The notes beneath the pieces were generated by a model. The model saw only the letters and a list, made by a program, of their open reading frames with translations. It did not search any database and was not told the origin of the DNA. DNA of 64,000 nucleotides. Origin: an uncultured Verrucomicrobia subdivision 3 bacterium. Lineage in GTDB: Bacteria; Verrucomicrobiota; Verrucomicrobiia; Limisphaerales; UBA11358. This document shows, one piece after another, positions 1 to 10,728 of this stretch; within the stretch, counting starts at the first letter, position 1; the number at the start of each line of letters is the position of its first letter. The position numbers and the translations under genes were made by a program. The stretch lies in the NCBI GenBank assembly GCA_903922735.1, contig CAIXUZ010000038.1, forward strand, positions 62,001 through 126,000, written 5' to 3'.

Positions 1-431
1 ATCTCCCCGTGAGCATTCACTGTTTGCAGGCGTGGGGACGGCTGTTGGAATTGCTGCAGGAAAATCCGCGCCCGCAATGCGGCTTTCTGCTGCACAGTTT
101 TGGCGGTTCGGCCGGGATGATTCCGGCGTTCGCCAAACTCGGTGCGTATTTCAGTTTTCCCGGCTACTTTTTGCAGGAGCGGAAACTCCGCCAGCGCGAG
201 ACGTTCAAGCTGGTTCCGCCGGCATGTTTGTTGATCGAGACGGACGTGCCCGACCAGCCATTGCCGGTGGAACTAAATCCGCATCCGCTCACCGGCGCCG
301 ATGGCCGGTCGCTGAACCATCCGGCGAATCTGCCCGCCGTTTATTCCGGCCTCGCGGAATTTCTCGGCCAAAAACCGGAATCGCTCGCCGCGCAGGTGGA
401 AGAAAACTTTTCCCGGCTGTTTGGTGGGTAG
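1..431 (+). CDS. TatD family metal-dependent hydrolase, C-terminal part
   Basis: The frame is open from the window edge and ends with TAG at 429-431, so only the C-terminal half (about 143 residues) is seen. The order PVSIHC, then GFLLHSFGGS, then LLIETDVPD matches the TatD barrel, where the His residues and the Glu-Thr-Asp motif bind two metals. TatD proteins are cytoplasmic metal-dependent hydrolases or 3'-5' exonucleases of the amidohydrolase superfamily. The N-terminal HxH metal site lies upstream of the window. A palindromic repeat element starts three bases after the stop. The family is clear; the substrate cannot be judged. Confidence 0.8.
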   Translation, partial: LPVSIHCLQAWGRLLELLQENPRPQCGFLLHSFGGSAGMIPAFAKLGAYFSFPGYFLQERKLRQRETFKLVPPACLLIETDVPDQPLPVELNPHPLTGADGRSLNHPANLPAVYSGLAEFLGQKPESLAAQVEENFSRLFGG

Positions 432-433
432 GA

Positions 434-543
434 GGTGATGTCCTAATTCCGGAGCGCGGCTCTGTGAGCCGCCGCCCGTCGCCCTGCAAATCCAGCCGCT
501 GCGGGTCACCGACCCGCGCTCTGTTTTCAAATTGGGACACTAC
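434..543. repeat. Palindromic repeat element with inverted ends, copy 1
   Basis: The segment begins GTGATGTCCTAATT and ends TTTTCAAATTGGGACAC, giving imperfect inverted ends. It contains two hairpins with 7-bp stems: GCGGCTC-TGT-GAGCCGC at 456-472 and GCGGGTC-ACC-GACCCGC at 501-517. A related, shorter copy lies at 23715-23786. A further GTCCCAATTTGA at 552-563 lies just outside the right end. The element fills most of the gap between the TatD gene and the next CDS. It has no coding capacity and looks like a REP- or MITE-type element. Confidence 0.65.
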
Positions 544-596
544 CGGGTCGGGTCCCAATTTGACGAAGCGCATGGCGGCGGTTATCGTCTCCCATC

Positions 597-3500
597 TTGA
601 ACACTGTATGGAACCGGATCATTGCCCATCGCCTTTGGCGGGGCTTGCTTTTGGTTCTGTTAACGGCGACGGTTGAAACCTCTGCCCAGACCATTCCTTT
701 TGTCCTCCCATGGAATGACGGGACGGCGACCGCGACGGACTTTTCCGCGCTGAACACCGCGATTGGGACGAACCGCGTGGCGGCGGACACCAACGGACAT
801 TTTGTGGTCAGCGGCCAGCGGCTTCGTTTTTTGGGATTCAACTTCGCTGGCGATTCACCGTTTATGCCCACCAATAACGCGGACGCTGTGGCCGCCCGGC
901 TGGCCAAGTTTGGCGTCAATGCGATTCGCTTTCATCACATGGATGCCACTTGGGCCTACAATGGCGGCATGCTCGCCTACACGGCCACCAGCAGCACCAA
1001 TTTCAACGCGACGAATCTGGAACGTGTCCACTACCTTGTCTCGCGGCTGAAGGCGCATGGGATTTACTCGGACATCAATCTGCTGGTCGGGCGCAATTAC
1101 AAATCCGCCGACGGCCTCGGTTTGGAAGTGACGAACATGGATTGGAAAGATTCACATGTGCTCGGCTATTTCTATGATCCGGCTTTGGTCTTGCACAAGG
1201 ATTACGCCACCAAACTTCTTACCCCCACGAATAAATTCACCGGCCTGCCGCTGGCCAAAGATCCGGCGGTGGCCTTTGTGGAAATCATCAATGAAAATGG
1301 AGTCATCCAGAAATGGCTCGAAGGCGCGCTGGATCAGCTGGCTGCGCGCTACGCCACCAATTTACAGGCGCGTTGGAACTCCTGGCTCGTGGCGCGGTAT
1401 ACGAACGACGCCGCGATGTTGTTGGCGTGGGGGGTCTCCAATCAGCCGCTTGGCACGAATCTGCTGATTAATGGCGCGTTCAGTAACGCGTTGGCTTCCT
1501 GGAACGGCGAGTTCCACAACAACGCCCGCGCTGATTTTTCGCGCACCTACGACTTCACTAATGGCCAGCCTTCTGCCCGCATCACCGTCACCAATACGGA
1601 TACGACGGGCTGGTATATCCAATTTAACCAGGCCGGTCTCAAGCTGACCTCGAATCAGGTTTACACGATTTCTTATTGGGCAAAATCCAGCCCGGCCACC
1701 AATGTCAGCGCGCAGGTCACGCGCGCCCATGACGACTACGGTGTGATTGGTTTTTCCAGCAACTTCACGCTGACCAACACCTGGCAGCCGTTTTCCAACA
1801 GTTTTCAGGCGACGACAAACGATACCAATGCCCGCGTCACTTTTGGCGACATGGGCAATAAACTCGCCACGTTCTGGTTTGCCGATGTTCGTTTGCAGGC
1901 TGGCGGGCAGGTCGGAACCCTATCGTCCGGTTCGTCCTTGGCCGCGCGCACGGTGCCAAATATTGTTTTCTCCGGCACCAACTATACCGGCACGCTCGCG
2001 GCCCGGCGCGACTGGCTTCGCTTTCTGCGCGATTTGGAATATGCCTATTACGACGCGATGGTCGGGCATGTCCGCACCAATTGCGGTTACACCGGATTGA
2101 TCTTCGGCACCATCATGGCGAACAGTCCCGCGACCGTGCAAAGCCGCCTCGACGTGATTGATGGTCATGCCTACTGGCAGCACCCTCAATTCCCGGGCGT
2201 GGCTTGGGATTCGACCAACTGGTATCAGCCGAATATTTCCTTGGTCAATACGGTTGGCGAAAACAACACGCTGGCCGGTCTCGCCCGCCAGCGCATCAAG
2301 GGCAAGCCCTTCACAGTGACGGAATATGAACATCCTTCGCCCAATTATCACGGGGCGGAAAGCCCGCTCCTCCTCGCCGCCTACGCCGGTTTGCAGGATT
2401 GGGACGGCCTGTGGTTGTTTGCCTATGGGCCGGGCAACGACATGTCGCCCATGGGCTATGTCACCAGCTATTTTGACATCGCGCAGCATCCCACGAAAAT
2501 GGCCAACTTGCTGCTCGCCGCGAATCTTTTCCGGCGCGGCGACGTCCGGCCCGCGACGCAGGAAATAACCATGGCGCTCACCCCGGAACAGGAATTGGAT
2601 TTGTTGAAAAACGCCCAGTCTTGGAATCTATTCAGCAGCAGCCAGCTGGGCATGGCTTCGAAATTCGCATTCGTAAATCGCTTGAGCACCAGCGTGGGCA
2701 CCAATGCGATTGGTCTTGCGACCGCACCGGCCGCGCCAACCAACAGTGTATTGACGAGTGATACGGCGGAATTGTGCTGGGATGCCAGCCAGACCAACAG
2801 CGGGTTGGTCACCTTTGACACCGCGCGTACCAAGACGCTGGCTGGCTTTGCGGACAACCATGCCATCGTGTTCGATCAGCTCACGTTGCGGCCCGCCACC
2901 ACGATGCTGGGTTGGAACACGCTGGGCACAACGCTCACGCGGGGCGAGGTTTTCACCAACGATTGCACCGCGATTGTCGTGGCTGGCGGCTGGTGGGAGA
3001 ACACCGGTCAGGTGTGGACCGATACCAACAAAATCTCACTTTCCAATAAGTGGGGGAAGTCGCCGGTCTTGACCGAAGTGGTGCCGTTTACGCTCACCTT
3101 GCCGGTGGCGACGAATTATGTCCAGGCCTGGTCGCTCGATGAGCGCGGCCAGCGCAAAGCCGCGCTGCTGCTGACCGGCAACACCAACTCGACCACCCTG
3201 ACCATCACGACGAATGCCGGTTCCATCTGGTATGAATTCGATGTGTCCCGCTGGACGGCCAGCTTCAACCTGTGGCAACAGCGTTATTTCAGCGCCGGCG
3301 AACTCACGAATCCTGCGATCAGCGGTATTGCTGCCAGGCCCGATGGCGACAGCGTGCCGAACTTGTTGAAATACTATTATGGCTTGCCGCACGGAACTCC
3401 TGTCAGCGCCAGTCAACTCCCTGCCAGTACGCTGTTGGCCACGAATAGCCAGCGCTATCTGGCCATGACTTTCCTGCACGACAAGCTCGTGAATGACGTG

Positions 3501-3674
3501 GATTGCATCGTGGAAGTCTCGTCAAACCTGGTCAATTGGGTTTCCGGAATTGACGCAACGAAGATCGAAAAAATCGCTGACCTTGGCGCCCAAGAACAAA
3601 TCACCGTGCGTGATCTGACACCCGCTGCCGCCGCCCAGCAACGATTCATGCGGCTGCGGTTCCAGCAGCATTGA
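597..3674 (+). CDS. Secreted GH5-like glycoside hydrolase with internal carbohydrate-binding module
   Basis: 1025 residues. The only in-frame start after the upstream stop at 561 is TTG at 597. It gives a basic N-terminus (NRIIAHRLWR), a hydrophobic stretch and a Sec-type cleavage region near VETSAQ. Residues about 45-285 and 440-640 look like a clan GH-A barrel: LRFLGFNFAG, NAIRFHHMDA, a candidate acid/base Glu233 in VEIINENG and a candidate nucleophile Glu576 in TVTEYE. Between them, about residues 289-437, sits a CBM4/9-like jelly-roll module (LINGAFSNALASW to FWFADVRLQ). The C-terminus has the verrucomicrobial pattern DGDSVPNLLKYYYGLP followed by a beta-rich end. It is probably extracellular and acts on a plant or algal beta-glycan. 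Family confidence is good; substrate is unknown. Confidence 0.7.
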   Translation: MNTVWNRIIAHRLWRGLLLVLLTATVETSAQTIPFVLPWNDGTATATDFSALNTAIGTNRVAADTNGHFVVSGQRLRFLGFNFAGDSPFMPTNNADAVAARLAKFGVNAIRFHHMDATWAYNGGMLAYTATSSTNFNATNLERVHYLVSRLKAHGIYSDINLLVGRNYKSADGLGLEVTNMDWKDSHVLGYFYDPALVLHKDYATKLLTPTNKFTGLPLAKDPAVAFVEIINENGVIQKWLEGALDQLAARYATNLQARWNSWLVARYTNDAAMLLAWGVSNQPLGTNLLINGAFSNALASWNGEFHNNARADFSRTYDFTNGQPSARITVTNTDTTGWYIQFNQAGLKLTSNQVYTISYWAKSSPATNVSAQVTRAHDDYGVIGFSSNFTLTNTWQPFSNSFQATTNDTNARVTFGDMGNKLATFWFADVRLQAGGQVGTLSSGSSLAARTVPNIVFSGTNYTGTLAARRDWLRFLRDLEYAYYDAMVGHVRTNCGYTGLIFGTIMANSPATVQSRLDVIDGHAYWQHPQFPGVAWDSTNWYQPNISLVNTVGENNTLAGLARQRIKGKPFTVTEYEHPSPNYHGAESPLLLAAYAGLQDWDGLWLFAYGPGNDMSPMGYVTSYFDIAQHPTKMANLLLAANLFRRGDVRPATQEITMALTPEQELDLLKNAQSWNLFSSSQLGMASKFAFVNRLSTSVGTNAIGLATAPAAPTNSVLTSDTAELCWDASQTNSGLVTFDTARTKTLAGFADNHAIVFDQLTLRPATTMLGWNTLGTTLTRGEVFTNDCTAIVVAGGWWENTGQVWTDTNKISLSNKWGKSPVLTEVVPFTLTLPVATNYVQAWSLDERGQRKAALLLTGNTNSTTLTITTNAGSIWYEFDVSRWTASFNLWQQRYFSAGELTNPAISGIAARPDGDSVPNLLKYYYGLPHGTPVSASQLPASTLLATNSQRYLAMTFLHDKLVNDVDCIVEVSSNLVNWVSGIDATKIEKIADLGAQEQITVRDLTPAAAAQQRFMRLRFQQH

Positions 3675-3700
3675 AACCTTGGGGTGCCGGGAGACGCGCC

Positions 3701-4474
3701 CTATCTTTCAACCATTTGCCGCACGATAAATCCGGCGGCCGCGAAACCAAAGGCGCCCGTCACAAACGTCGCCGAGCCGAGGCCGCCGTTGCAATTCAGC
3801 CTCGCGCCGTCTTCCGCTGCGGAGCGCATTTCGCAGACCGTGCCATCCGCCTGCGGATACACGGTGCGTTCCACGGAATACACGCAGGGCAAATCCATCG
3901 CCGACTGTCCGGCGGGAAAACCATGTTCCTGGCGCAACCGCCGCCGCACTTCGGCCAGCAGTTTGTCGTGGCTGGCCTGGGACAGGTCGCCGACCCGAAC
4001 AGCGGTCAGTTCGCGGCGGCCGCCCGCGCCGCCGCAGGCCACCACGGGGAAATGGTTTTCACGGCAGCGCACGAGCAGTAAAATCTTGTTCGTCACGTCG
4101 TCAATGGCATCCAGGACGAAATCGAATTTTGGCGCCAGCAGTTCTCCGGCGGTCTGGGCGTTGAAAAATTTCTGTTCCGCCGTCACGCGGCAGTCGGGAT
4201 TGATGGCGCGGATGCGCTCGGCCATGACTTCGACTTTGGCGTGGCCGACGGTTTCCGTGAGCGCATGGAGCTGGCGGTTGATGTTCGTCACGCAGACTTC
4301 GTCCAAATCCACCAGCGTGAGCGCGCCGATGCCGGAACGCGCCAGAGCCTCCGCCGCCCACGCGCCGACGCCGCCAATGCCGACGATGCCGACGTGGGCC
4401 GCGCGCAGTTTTTGCAAGCCATCCTTGCCGTAAAGCCGCGCGATGCCGCCAAAACGTGTGTCAAAATCGCTCAC
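3701..4474 (-). CDS. tcdA: tRNA threonylcarbamoyladenosine dehydratase
   Basis: 257 residues, a usual length for TcdA/CsdL. The protein is an E1-like ThiF-fold enzyme that uses ATP to cyclise t6A at tRNA position 37 to the hydantoin form ct6A. Visible features are RFGGIARLYG at the start, the nucleotide-binding GIGGVGAWAAEAL at about residues 32-44, the DLDEVCVTNINRQ adenylation motif and the LDAIDDVTNK segment. The C-terminus keeps the GSATFVTGAFG region. The start is ATG. The gene converges on the upstream glycosidase with a 26-bp gap. It complements tsaE and tsaB, which act in the preceding t6A step and lie about 5 kb away. Confidence 0.88.
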   Translation of the reverse strand: MSDFDTRFGGIARLYGKDGLQKLRAAHVGIVGIGGVGAWAAEALARSGIGALTLVDLDEVCVTNINRQLHALTETVGHAKVEVMAERIRAINPDCRVTAEQKFFNAQTAGELLAPKFDFVLDAIDDVTNKILLLVRCRENHFPVVACGGAGGRRELTAVRVGDLSQASHDKLLAEVRRRLRQEHGFPAGQSAMDLPCVYSVERTVYPQADGTVCEMRSAAEDGARLNCNGGLGSATFVTGAFGFAAAGFIVRQMVER

Positions 4475-4492
4475 AGAAAATCTCCCGGCCCA

Positions 4493-5161
4493 TCACGGCA
4501 ACGGTTCCAGATGGATTTTGCGTAGTTCCCACTCGCCGCCTTCGCTCTGCAACGCGATGGCGCCGGAGGTCATGTTGCAGGCTTCGGCTTCGTTCATCAG
4601 CTTGCCGTTGACGAAATTTTTGACCGTGTCGCCGCGGCAGACGATTTCGTAGGTGTTCCATTCGCCCGGTGTATTTTCATTGGACGGAACTGGAATTTTG
4701 GCGACCCGCAATTCCCACGTTTCGTGCCCCTTGCAAGTCGCGCCGCTCATCAGGACGAAATCGCCCTGGCGCTGAAACTTGCCCTGATTTTCGATGCACT
4801 TGGGCCAGATCTGGTCCGGTCCCTGCACGTGCACGAAAATACCGGTGTTGTCGGCCTTGGGCGCGATTTTCACGTACCGCCATTCCACCGTGAGCTTGTA
4901 GTTGCGGAAATCTTTTTCGGTGCGGGCGTAGCCAAACGGCTGGCCGGTGCAGTGGATGACGCCGTTGGTCACGGTGAAGGTGTCGGCCGGCGCCGTGTTG
5001 CTTTGCAGGAAAAAATTCCAGCCGGATAAATCCTTGCCGTTGAAAAGCTCGATCCGGCTCGTCGGCGTGATGGGTCCGGGCGTTTCGGCGGCCAGCGTGT
5101 TGGGGATGAAGACCAGGGCCGCCAGCAAGCCGATGGCACCAAAAAACGGGGATATTTTCAT
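4493..5161 (-). CDS. Exported DUF1080 (3-keto-disaccharide hydrolase-like) protein
   Basis: 222 residues with a clear signal peptide (MKISPFFGAIGLLAALVFIPNTLAAE). The mature part begins IELFNGKDLSGWNFF, the hallmark of DUF1080, a concanavalin-like beta-sandwich domain very common in Verrucomicrobiota and Planctomycetes. Family members have been linked to hydrolysis of 3-keto-glycosides or to glycan binding. Other conserved parts are FVHVQGPDQIWPKCIENQG and GEWNTYEIVCRGDTVKNFVNG. The gene lies 18 bp upstream of tcdA on the same strand. A role in sugar metabolism outside the cytoplasm is inferred. Confidence 0.8.
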   Translation of the reverse strand: MKISPFFGAIGLLAALVFIPNTLAAETPGPITPTSRIELFNGKDLSGWNFFLQSNTAPADTFTVTNGVIHCTGQPFGYARTEKDFRNYKLTVEWRYVKIAPKADNTGIFVHVQGPDQIWPKCIENQGKFQRQGDFVLMSGATCKGHETWELRVAKIPVPSNENTPGEWNTYEIVCRGDTVKNFVNGKLMNEAEACNMTSGAIALQSEGGEWELRKIHLEPLP

Positions 5162-5280
5162 GTGCGCAGTCTGTCGCCAGCGGATAAAAGCGTCAAGAAT
5201 TCCTGCCGTATTTTGGCCGTCGTCTATTTTTTGAAATGAAGTTAAAGTGATTGGTAAGGTGGGTGTCCTTGTGAGCCGCC

Positions 5281-7581
<2,301 letters not shown>

Positions 7582-7663
7582 CGGCGGGAATCTGCCCCAT
7601 AAACCCCTGCCGCGCGAATAATTTTGCGTCGTCTCCCGCCCGCGGCTGCGTTAGGCTGAAATC

Positions 7664-8380
7664 ATGTTGTCAGCGAAGCCGTGGCGGACCGAAGCCGTGA
7701 TCCAGTTGATCGCGGGCGTGTTCATCTGCCTTTGTCTCGGCGTGACCGCGGCGGGCGTGCTGCGGCAGGCGGGGGTGGCGGCCTTCAAATCGCCGGACAG
7801 TTTTGCGGGGGTGTTGCTGGCGACCTTGAGCTTTCAGGGCGCAACCTGGGTCTTGATTTTCATTTTCCTGAAGCTGCACGCGGTGAACTGGCGGGATGCG
7901 TTTGGTTTCAACCATTCTAACCTGAAAAAGCCCCTGCTGCTGGCCGTGGGCGTGCTGCTGCCGGCCTTGCCGCTGATTTTATTCCTGGAACACGGCTCGG
8001 CGCTGGTGTTGGAAAAACTGGGCTGGTCGCCGGAAAATCAGCTCGCGGTGGGTTTGCTTCTAAACGCCAAGTCGTGGTGGATGCAGGCCTATCTGGCATT
8101 TTTCGCTGTCGTACTGGCGCCGGTGGCGGAGGAATTTCTTTTCCGCGGCCTGCTGTATCCTTTTATCAAGCAGCTCGGCTGGCCTAGGCTGGCCTGGATC
8201 GGCGTCAGCCTGCTGTTTGCCCTCATCCACCTGAATGCTCCGACTTTTCTGCCGCTGTTCGTTTTCGCGCTCGTGTTGACCTGGCTTTATGAGCGGACCG
8301 ATTGCCTGCTCGCGCCCATCGTCACCCACAGCTTGTTCAATTCAGCCAATCTGCTCATTCTTTTCACGCAACCGCAATGA
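7664..8380 (+). CDS. CPBP family intramembrane metalloprotease
   Basis: 238 residues with about six to seven hydrophobic segments. The three CPBP/Abi motifs are present: EEFLFRG at residues 156-162, a His in LIHLN (His189) and HSLFN (His222, Asn226). These residues bind the metal in CAAX-type intramembrane proteases. Members of the family process prenylated proteins or, in bacteria, peptides and bacteriocin-immunity substrates; the substrate here is unknown. The stop codon overlaps the ATG of thiL (ATGA), so the gene is the first of a four-gene operon with thiL, tsaE and tsaB. Confidence 0.88.
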   Translation: MLSAKPWRTEAVIQLIAGVFICLCLGVTAAGVLRQAGVAAFKSPDSFAGVLLATLSFQGATWVLIFIFLKLHAVNWRDAFGFNHSNLKKPLLLAVGVLLPALPLILFLEHGSALVLEKLGWSPENQLAVGLLLNAKSWWMQAYLAFFAVVLAPVAEEFLFRGLLYPFIKQLGWPRLAWIGVSLLFALIHLNAPTFLPLFVFALVLTWLYERTDCLLAPIVTHSLFNSANLLILFTQPQ

Positions 8381-9309
8381 ACGAATTTGAACTCATCGCG
8401 CACCTGACGAAATCGCTGCCGGCGAATGATAGTGTCGTGGCCGGAGCCGGCGACGACTGCGCCGTGCTGGACTTGGGGGTGCCGGACAAATTGATTTTGT
8501 TCAAGACCGATGCGGTGGTGGAGGGCGTCCATTTCATGCGCGAAACGCCGCCGGAAAAAATCGGGCGCAAGGCGCTGGCGCGTTGCTTGAGCGACCTCGC
8601 GGCCATGGCGGGCACGCCGACCGCGGCGCTGGTGACCATGGCGCTGCCGGAAAAGTTCGAGGTGGAGTTTGTGTCCGGGATTTACTCCGGCCTGAATGCG
8701 CTGGCGGAAAAATACGGCGTGGCGGTGGTCGGCGGCGAGACGACGACCAATCCCGGGCGCATGTTGATTTCCATCGCGTTGCTCGGCATCGTGCCGCGCG
8801 GAAAGCAGATTTTGCGCAGCGGCGCAAAAGTGGGCGACGCGATTTTTGTGACCGGCGAACTGGGCGGGTCGCTGGCGGGCAGGCATCTGGAATTTGAGCC
8901 GCGCCTGACGGAGGCGCGCTGGCTGGCGGAGCATTTTCACGTTCATGCGATGATGGATTTGAGCGATGGACTCGCGGGCGATTTACGTCACCTCACAGCC
9001 GCCAGCCAGGTTGGCGCCGTTCTATTGAAGTCCGCCCTGCCTGTTTCCCGCGCCGCCAAACTCCGCGCCCGGGAAAATTCCCGCGCCCAGCCGGCGGCTT
9101 TGGCGGCTCTGACCGATGGCGAGGATTTTGAACTGCTATTCACCGTCGCCAGTCCGGACGCGGTGAAGCTTCTGGACGCATGGAAGAAGAAATTTTCGGG
9201 ACTGAAATTGAGCTGCATCGGGAAAATTGTCGCGGGTGAGGAGATTCACCTGCGCGACCAGCATGGCTCGCACCAGCTTAACGCCCATGGCTACGTTCAT
9301 TTCGCATAG
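8377..9309 (+). CDS. thiL: Thiamine-monophosphate kinase
   Basis: 310 residues. The ATG at 8377 overlaps the preceding stop (ATGA), which decides the start over an upstream in-frame start at 8302. ThiL phosphorylates thiamine monophosphate to thiamine diphosphate with ATP and is an AIRS/PurM-superfamily enzyme. Key motifs are AGDDCAV (residues 24-30) and TDAVVEGVHF (44-53), which bind metal and phosphate, SDLAAMAG (72-79) and the later MMDLSDGLAGDL. It overlaps tsaE by 23 bp. Cytoplasmic; assignment is secure. Confidence 0.92.
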   Translation: MNEFELIAHLTKSLPANDSVVAGAGDDCAVLDLGVPDKLILFKTDAVVEGVHFMRETPPEKIGRKALARCLSDLAAMAGTPTAALVTMALPEKFEVEFVSGIYSGLNALAEKYGVAVVGGETTTNPGRMLISIALLGIVPRGKQILRSGAKVGDAIFVTGELGGSLAGRHLEFEPRLTEARWLAEHFHVHAMMDLSDGLAGDLRHLTAASQVGAVLLKSALPVSRAAKLRARENSRAQPAALAALTDGEDFELLFTVASPDAVKLLDAWKKKFSGLKLSCIGKIVAGEEIHLRDQHGSHQLNAHGYVHFA

Positions 9310-9724
9310 TCCGGCGGAGACCGAGGCGCTTGGCGAGAGGTTTGGCCGGACGGTCAAACCCGGGCAAGTCATCGCCTTGAGCGGCGATTTGGGCGCGGGC
9401 AAGACGCAGTTCGTGCGCGGGCTCGCGCGCGGGCTGGGCGTGCCGGGCCGCGTGCATTCGCCGACGTTTACGCTGGTGAACGAATACGGCGGCGGACGGT
9501 TGCAGCTGTTTCATCTGGACTTGTATCGGCTGGAAACGGCGCAGCAGATGTTGAACGCGGGCATCGAGGACTATTTGTCGCCGGCCGGCGTTGCGGTGAT
9601 TGAATGGGCGGAACGACTGCCAGCGACCAGCGGCCAGCGGCCGGCGGAAAAAAAATGGAGCGAAGTGCAAATCGAGATTGTCAGCGAGACGGAGCGGAAA
9701 ATAATTTATGACGACATTTTATGA
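9287..9724 (+). CDS. tsaE: tRNA t6A biosynthesis ATPase TsaE
   Basis: 145 residues from ATG 9287, which gives the usual TsaE length; the frame extends upstream to 9227 only within thiL. The Walker A motif GDLGAGKT lies at residues 33-40, followed by the switch-like HSPTFTLVNEY and EWAERL near the C-terminus. TsaE is the ATPase that works with TsaB and TsaD in transfer of the threonylcarbamoyl group to A37 of ANN-decoding tRNAs. The stop overlaps the tsaB start (ATGA at 9721). The partner TsaD is not in this window. Confidence 0.93.
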   Translation: MATFISHSPAETEALGERFGRTVKPGQVIALSGDLGAGKTQFVRGLARGLGVPGRVHSPTFTLVNEYGGGRLQLFHLDLYRLETAQQMLNAGIEDYLSPAGVAVIEWAERLPATSGQRPAEKKWSEVQIEIVSETERKIIYDDIL

Positions 9725-10359
9725 TTGTGCTCGCGCTTGAATTTTCCTCGGAGCGGCGGAGCGTGGCGCTGGCGCGCAACGGTATCGTTTTGTCCGAAGC
9801 GGTCGAGCAGACCGGCGGGCGTGGCACCAACGCCCTTGGGCTCATTGAGCAGGTTTTGGCCGACGCGAAAGTTTCGCGCGCGGAGGTTGAAGGCTTGGTT
9901 ATCGGTCTTGGGCCGGGCAGCTACACGGGTGTTCGGGCGGCGATTGCGGTGGCGCAGGGCTGGCAGTTGGCGCGCGGCGTAAAGTTGCTGGGGGTCGGCA
10001 GCGCGGAAGCCATCGCCGCGCAGGCGCAGGCGGAGAAAATCTTTGGCCGGGTGAATGTGGTCATCGACGCCCAGCGCGGTGAATTTTATCTGGCCGCCTG
10101 GGAAATTTCACCGGCCGGATGGCGGGAAATTTCGCCGTTGAAAATTGTTGCGGGAACTGTGGTGGAATCGCTCAAGTCCACCGGTGAAATCTGTGTCGGC
10201 CCGGATCAGGAAAAACCAACCTTCCCCCCCGCCGTGCAGGTGGCGCGGCTGGCCTTCGGGCGGACTGATTTTATGGCCGGTGAAAAGCTGGAGCCCATCT
10301 ATCTTCGGGCGACGAATTTTGTGAAAGCCCCGTTGCCGCCGCCGCGTTCGCCAGAATGA
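9721..10359 (+). CDS. tsaB: tRNA t6A biosynthesis protein TsaB
   Basis: 212 residues, normal for TsaB (YeaZ). It is an ASKHA-fold paralogue of TsaD with a scaffolding role in the TsaBDE complex that forms t6A37. The N-terminus MIVLALEFSSERRSVAL and the motif GLGPGSYTGVR (residues 62-72) are diagnostic. It is co-translated with tsaE through a 4-bp overlap. The C-terminus keeps LEPIYLR, typical of the family. A weak A/T-rich hairpin follows at 10423-10447. Confidence 0.93.
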   Translation: MIVLALEFSSERRSVALARNGIVLSEAVEQTGGRGTNALGLIEQVLADAKVSRAEVEGLVIGLGPGSYTGVRAAIAVAQGWQLARGVKLLGVGSAEAIAAQAQAEKIFGRVNVVIDAQRGEFYLAAWEISPAGWREISPLKIVAGTVVESLKSTGEICVGPDQEKPTFPPAVQVARLAFGRTDFMAGEKLEPIYLRATNFVKAPLPPPRSPE

Positions 10360-10728
10360 ACCCGCTTTCCCATTGATGGCGGCGGCTGTGTTTTTGATAA
10401 AACCGCTCCAACTTCCACCGCTGCGAAAAAGTTTTTTTCTTTTTCGCCGGCCATGGCCAGCGGTTCACTAAATTTGAAAATGGGAGTGGCGCTTCCGTGG
10501 GTATCGCCCGCCATCCCGATTTGCTTTGGAACCCATGTCCTTGCAGGGCAATCCCTTCGGGAAAGCCCGGCCGGTTTGGTGGCGGGATAAGCTGTGATTA
10601 TTACTGGTATTTTCTTGCTGTCAGGATAACAAAAAATGGGTGCATGTTGCAAAATCTTGCTTCACATTTGTTTCGTTAATGTAACAATGCTTGCGGGGTT
10701 TTTTGTCATACTTTATTTTTGTCGTGAT
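10360..10728. other. Intergenic region upstream of the prepilin-like gene
   Basis: This gap of 369 bp has no convincing gene. It holds an A/T-stem hairpin (10423-10447) that may end the tsaB operon. It also has a compact bulged hairpin at 10546-10568 (GGGC-AA-TCCC-TTC-GGGA-AA-GCCC). After about 10590 it becomes clearly AT-rich, as expected for a promoter region. I could not fix a -35/-10 pair with confidence. Confidence 0.5.
10423..10447 (+). terminator. Possible terminator after tsaB
   Basis: GCGAAAAAG at 10423-10431 pairs with CTTTTTCGC at 10439-10447 around a loop of seven T. The stem is weak and no T-run follows it, so this is a tentative call based mainly on its place about 65 bp after the tsaB stop. 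Confidence 0.25.

Noticed and set aside
10540..10570. c-di-GMP (GEMM) riboswitch before the prepilin gene
   Set aside because: GGGCAA is present but the conserved GACGCAAAGCC receptor strand is missing, so only a hairpin is reported.
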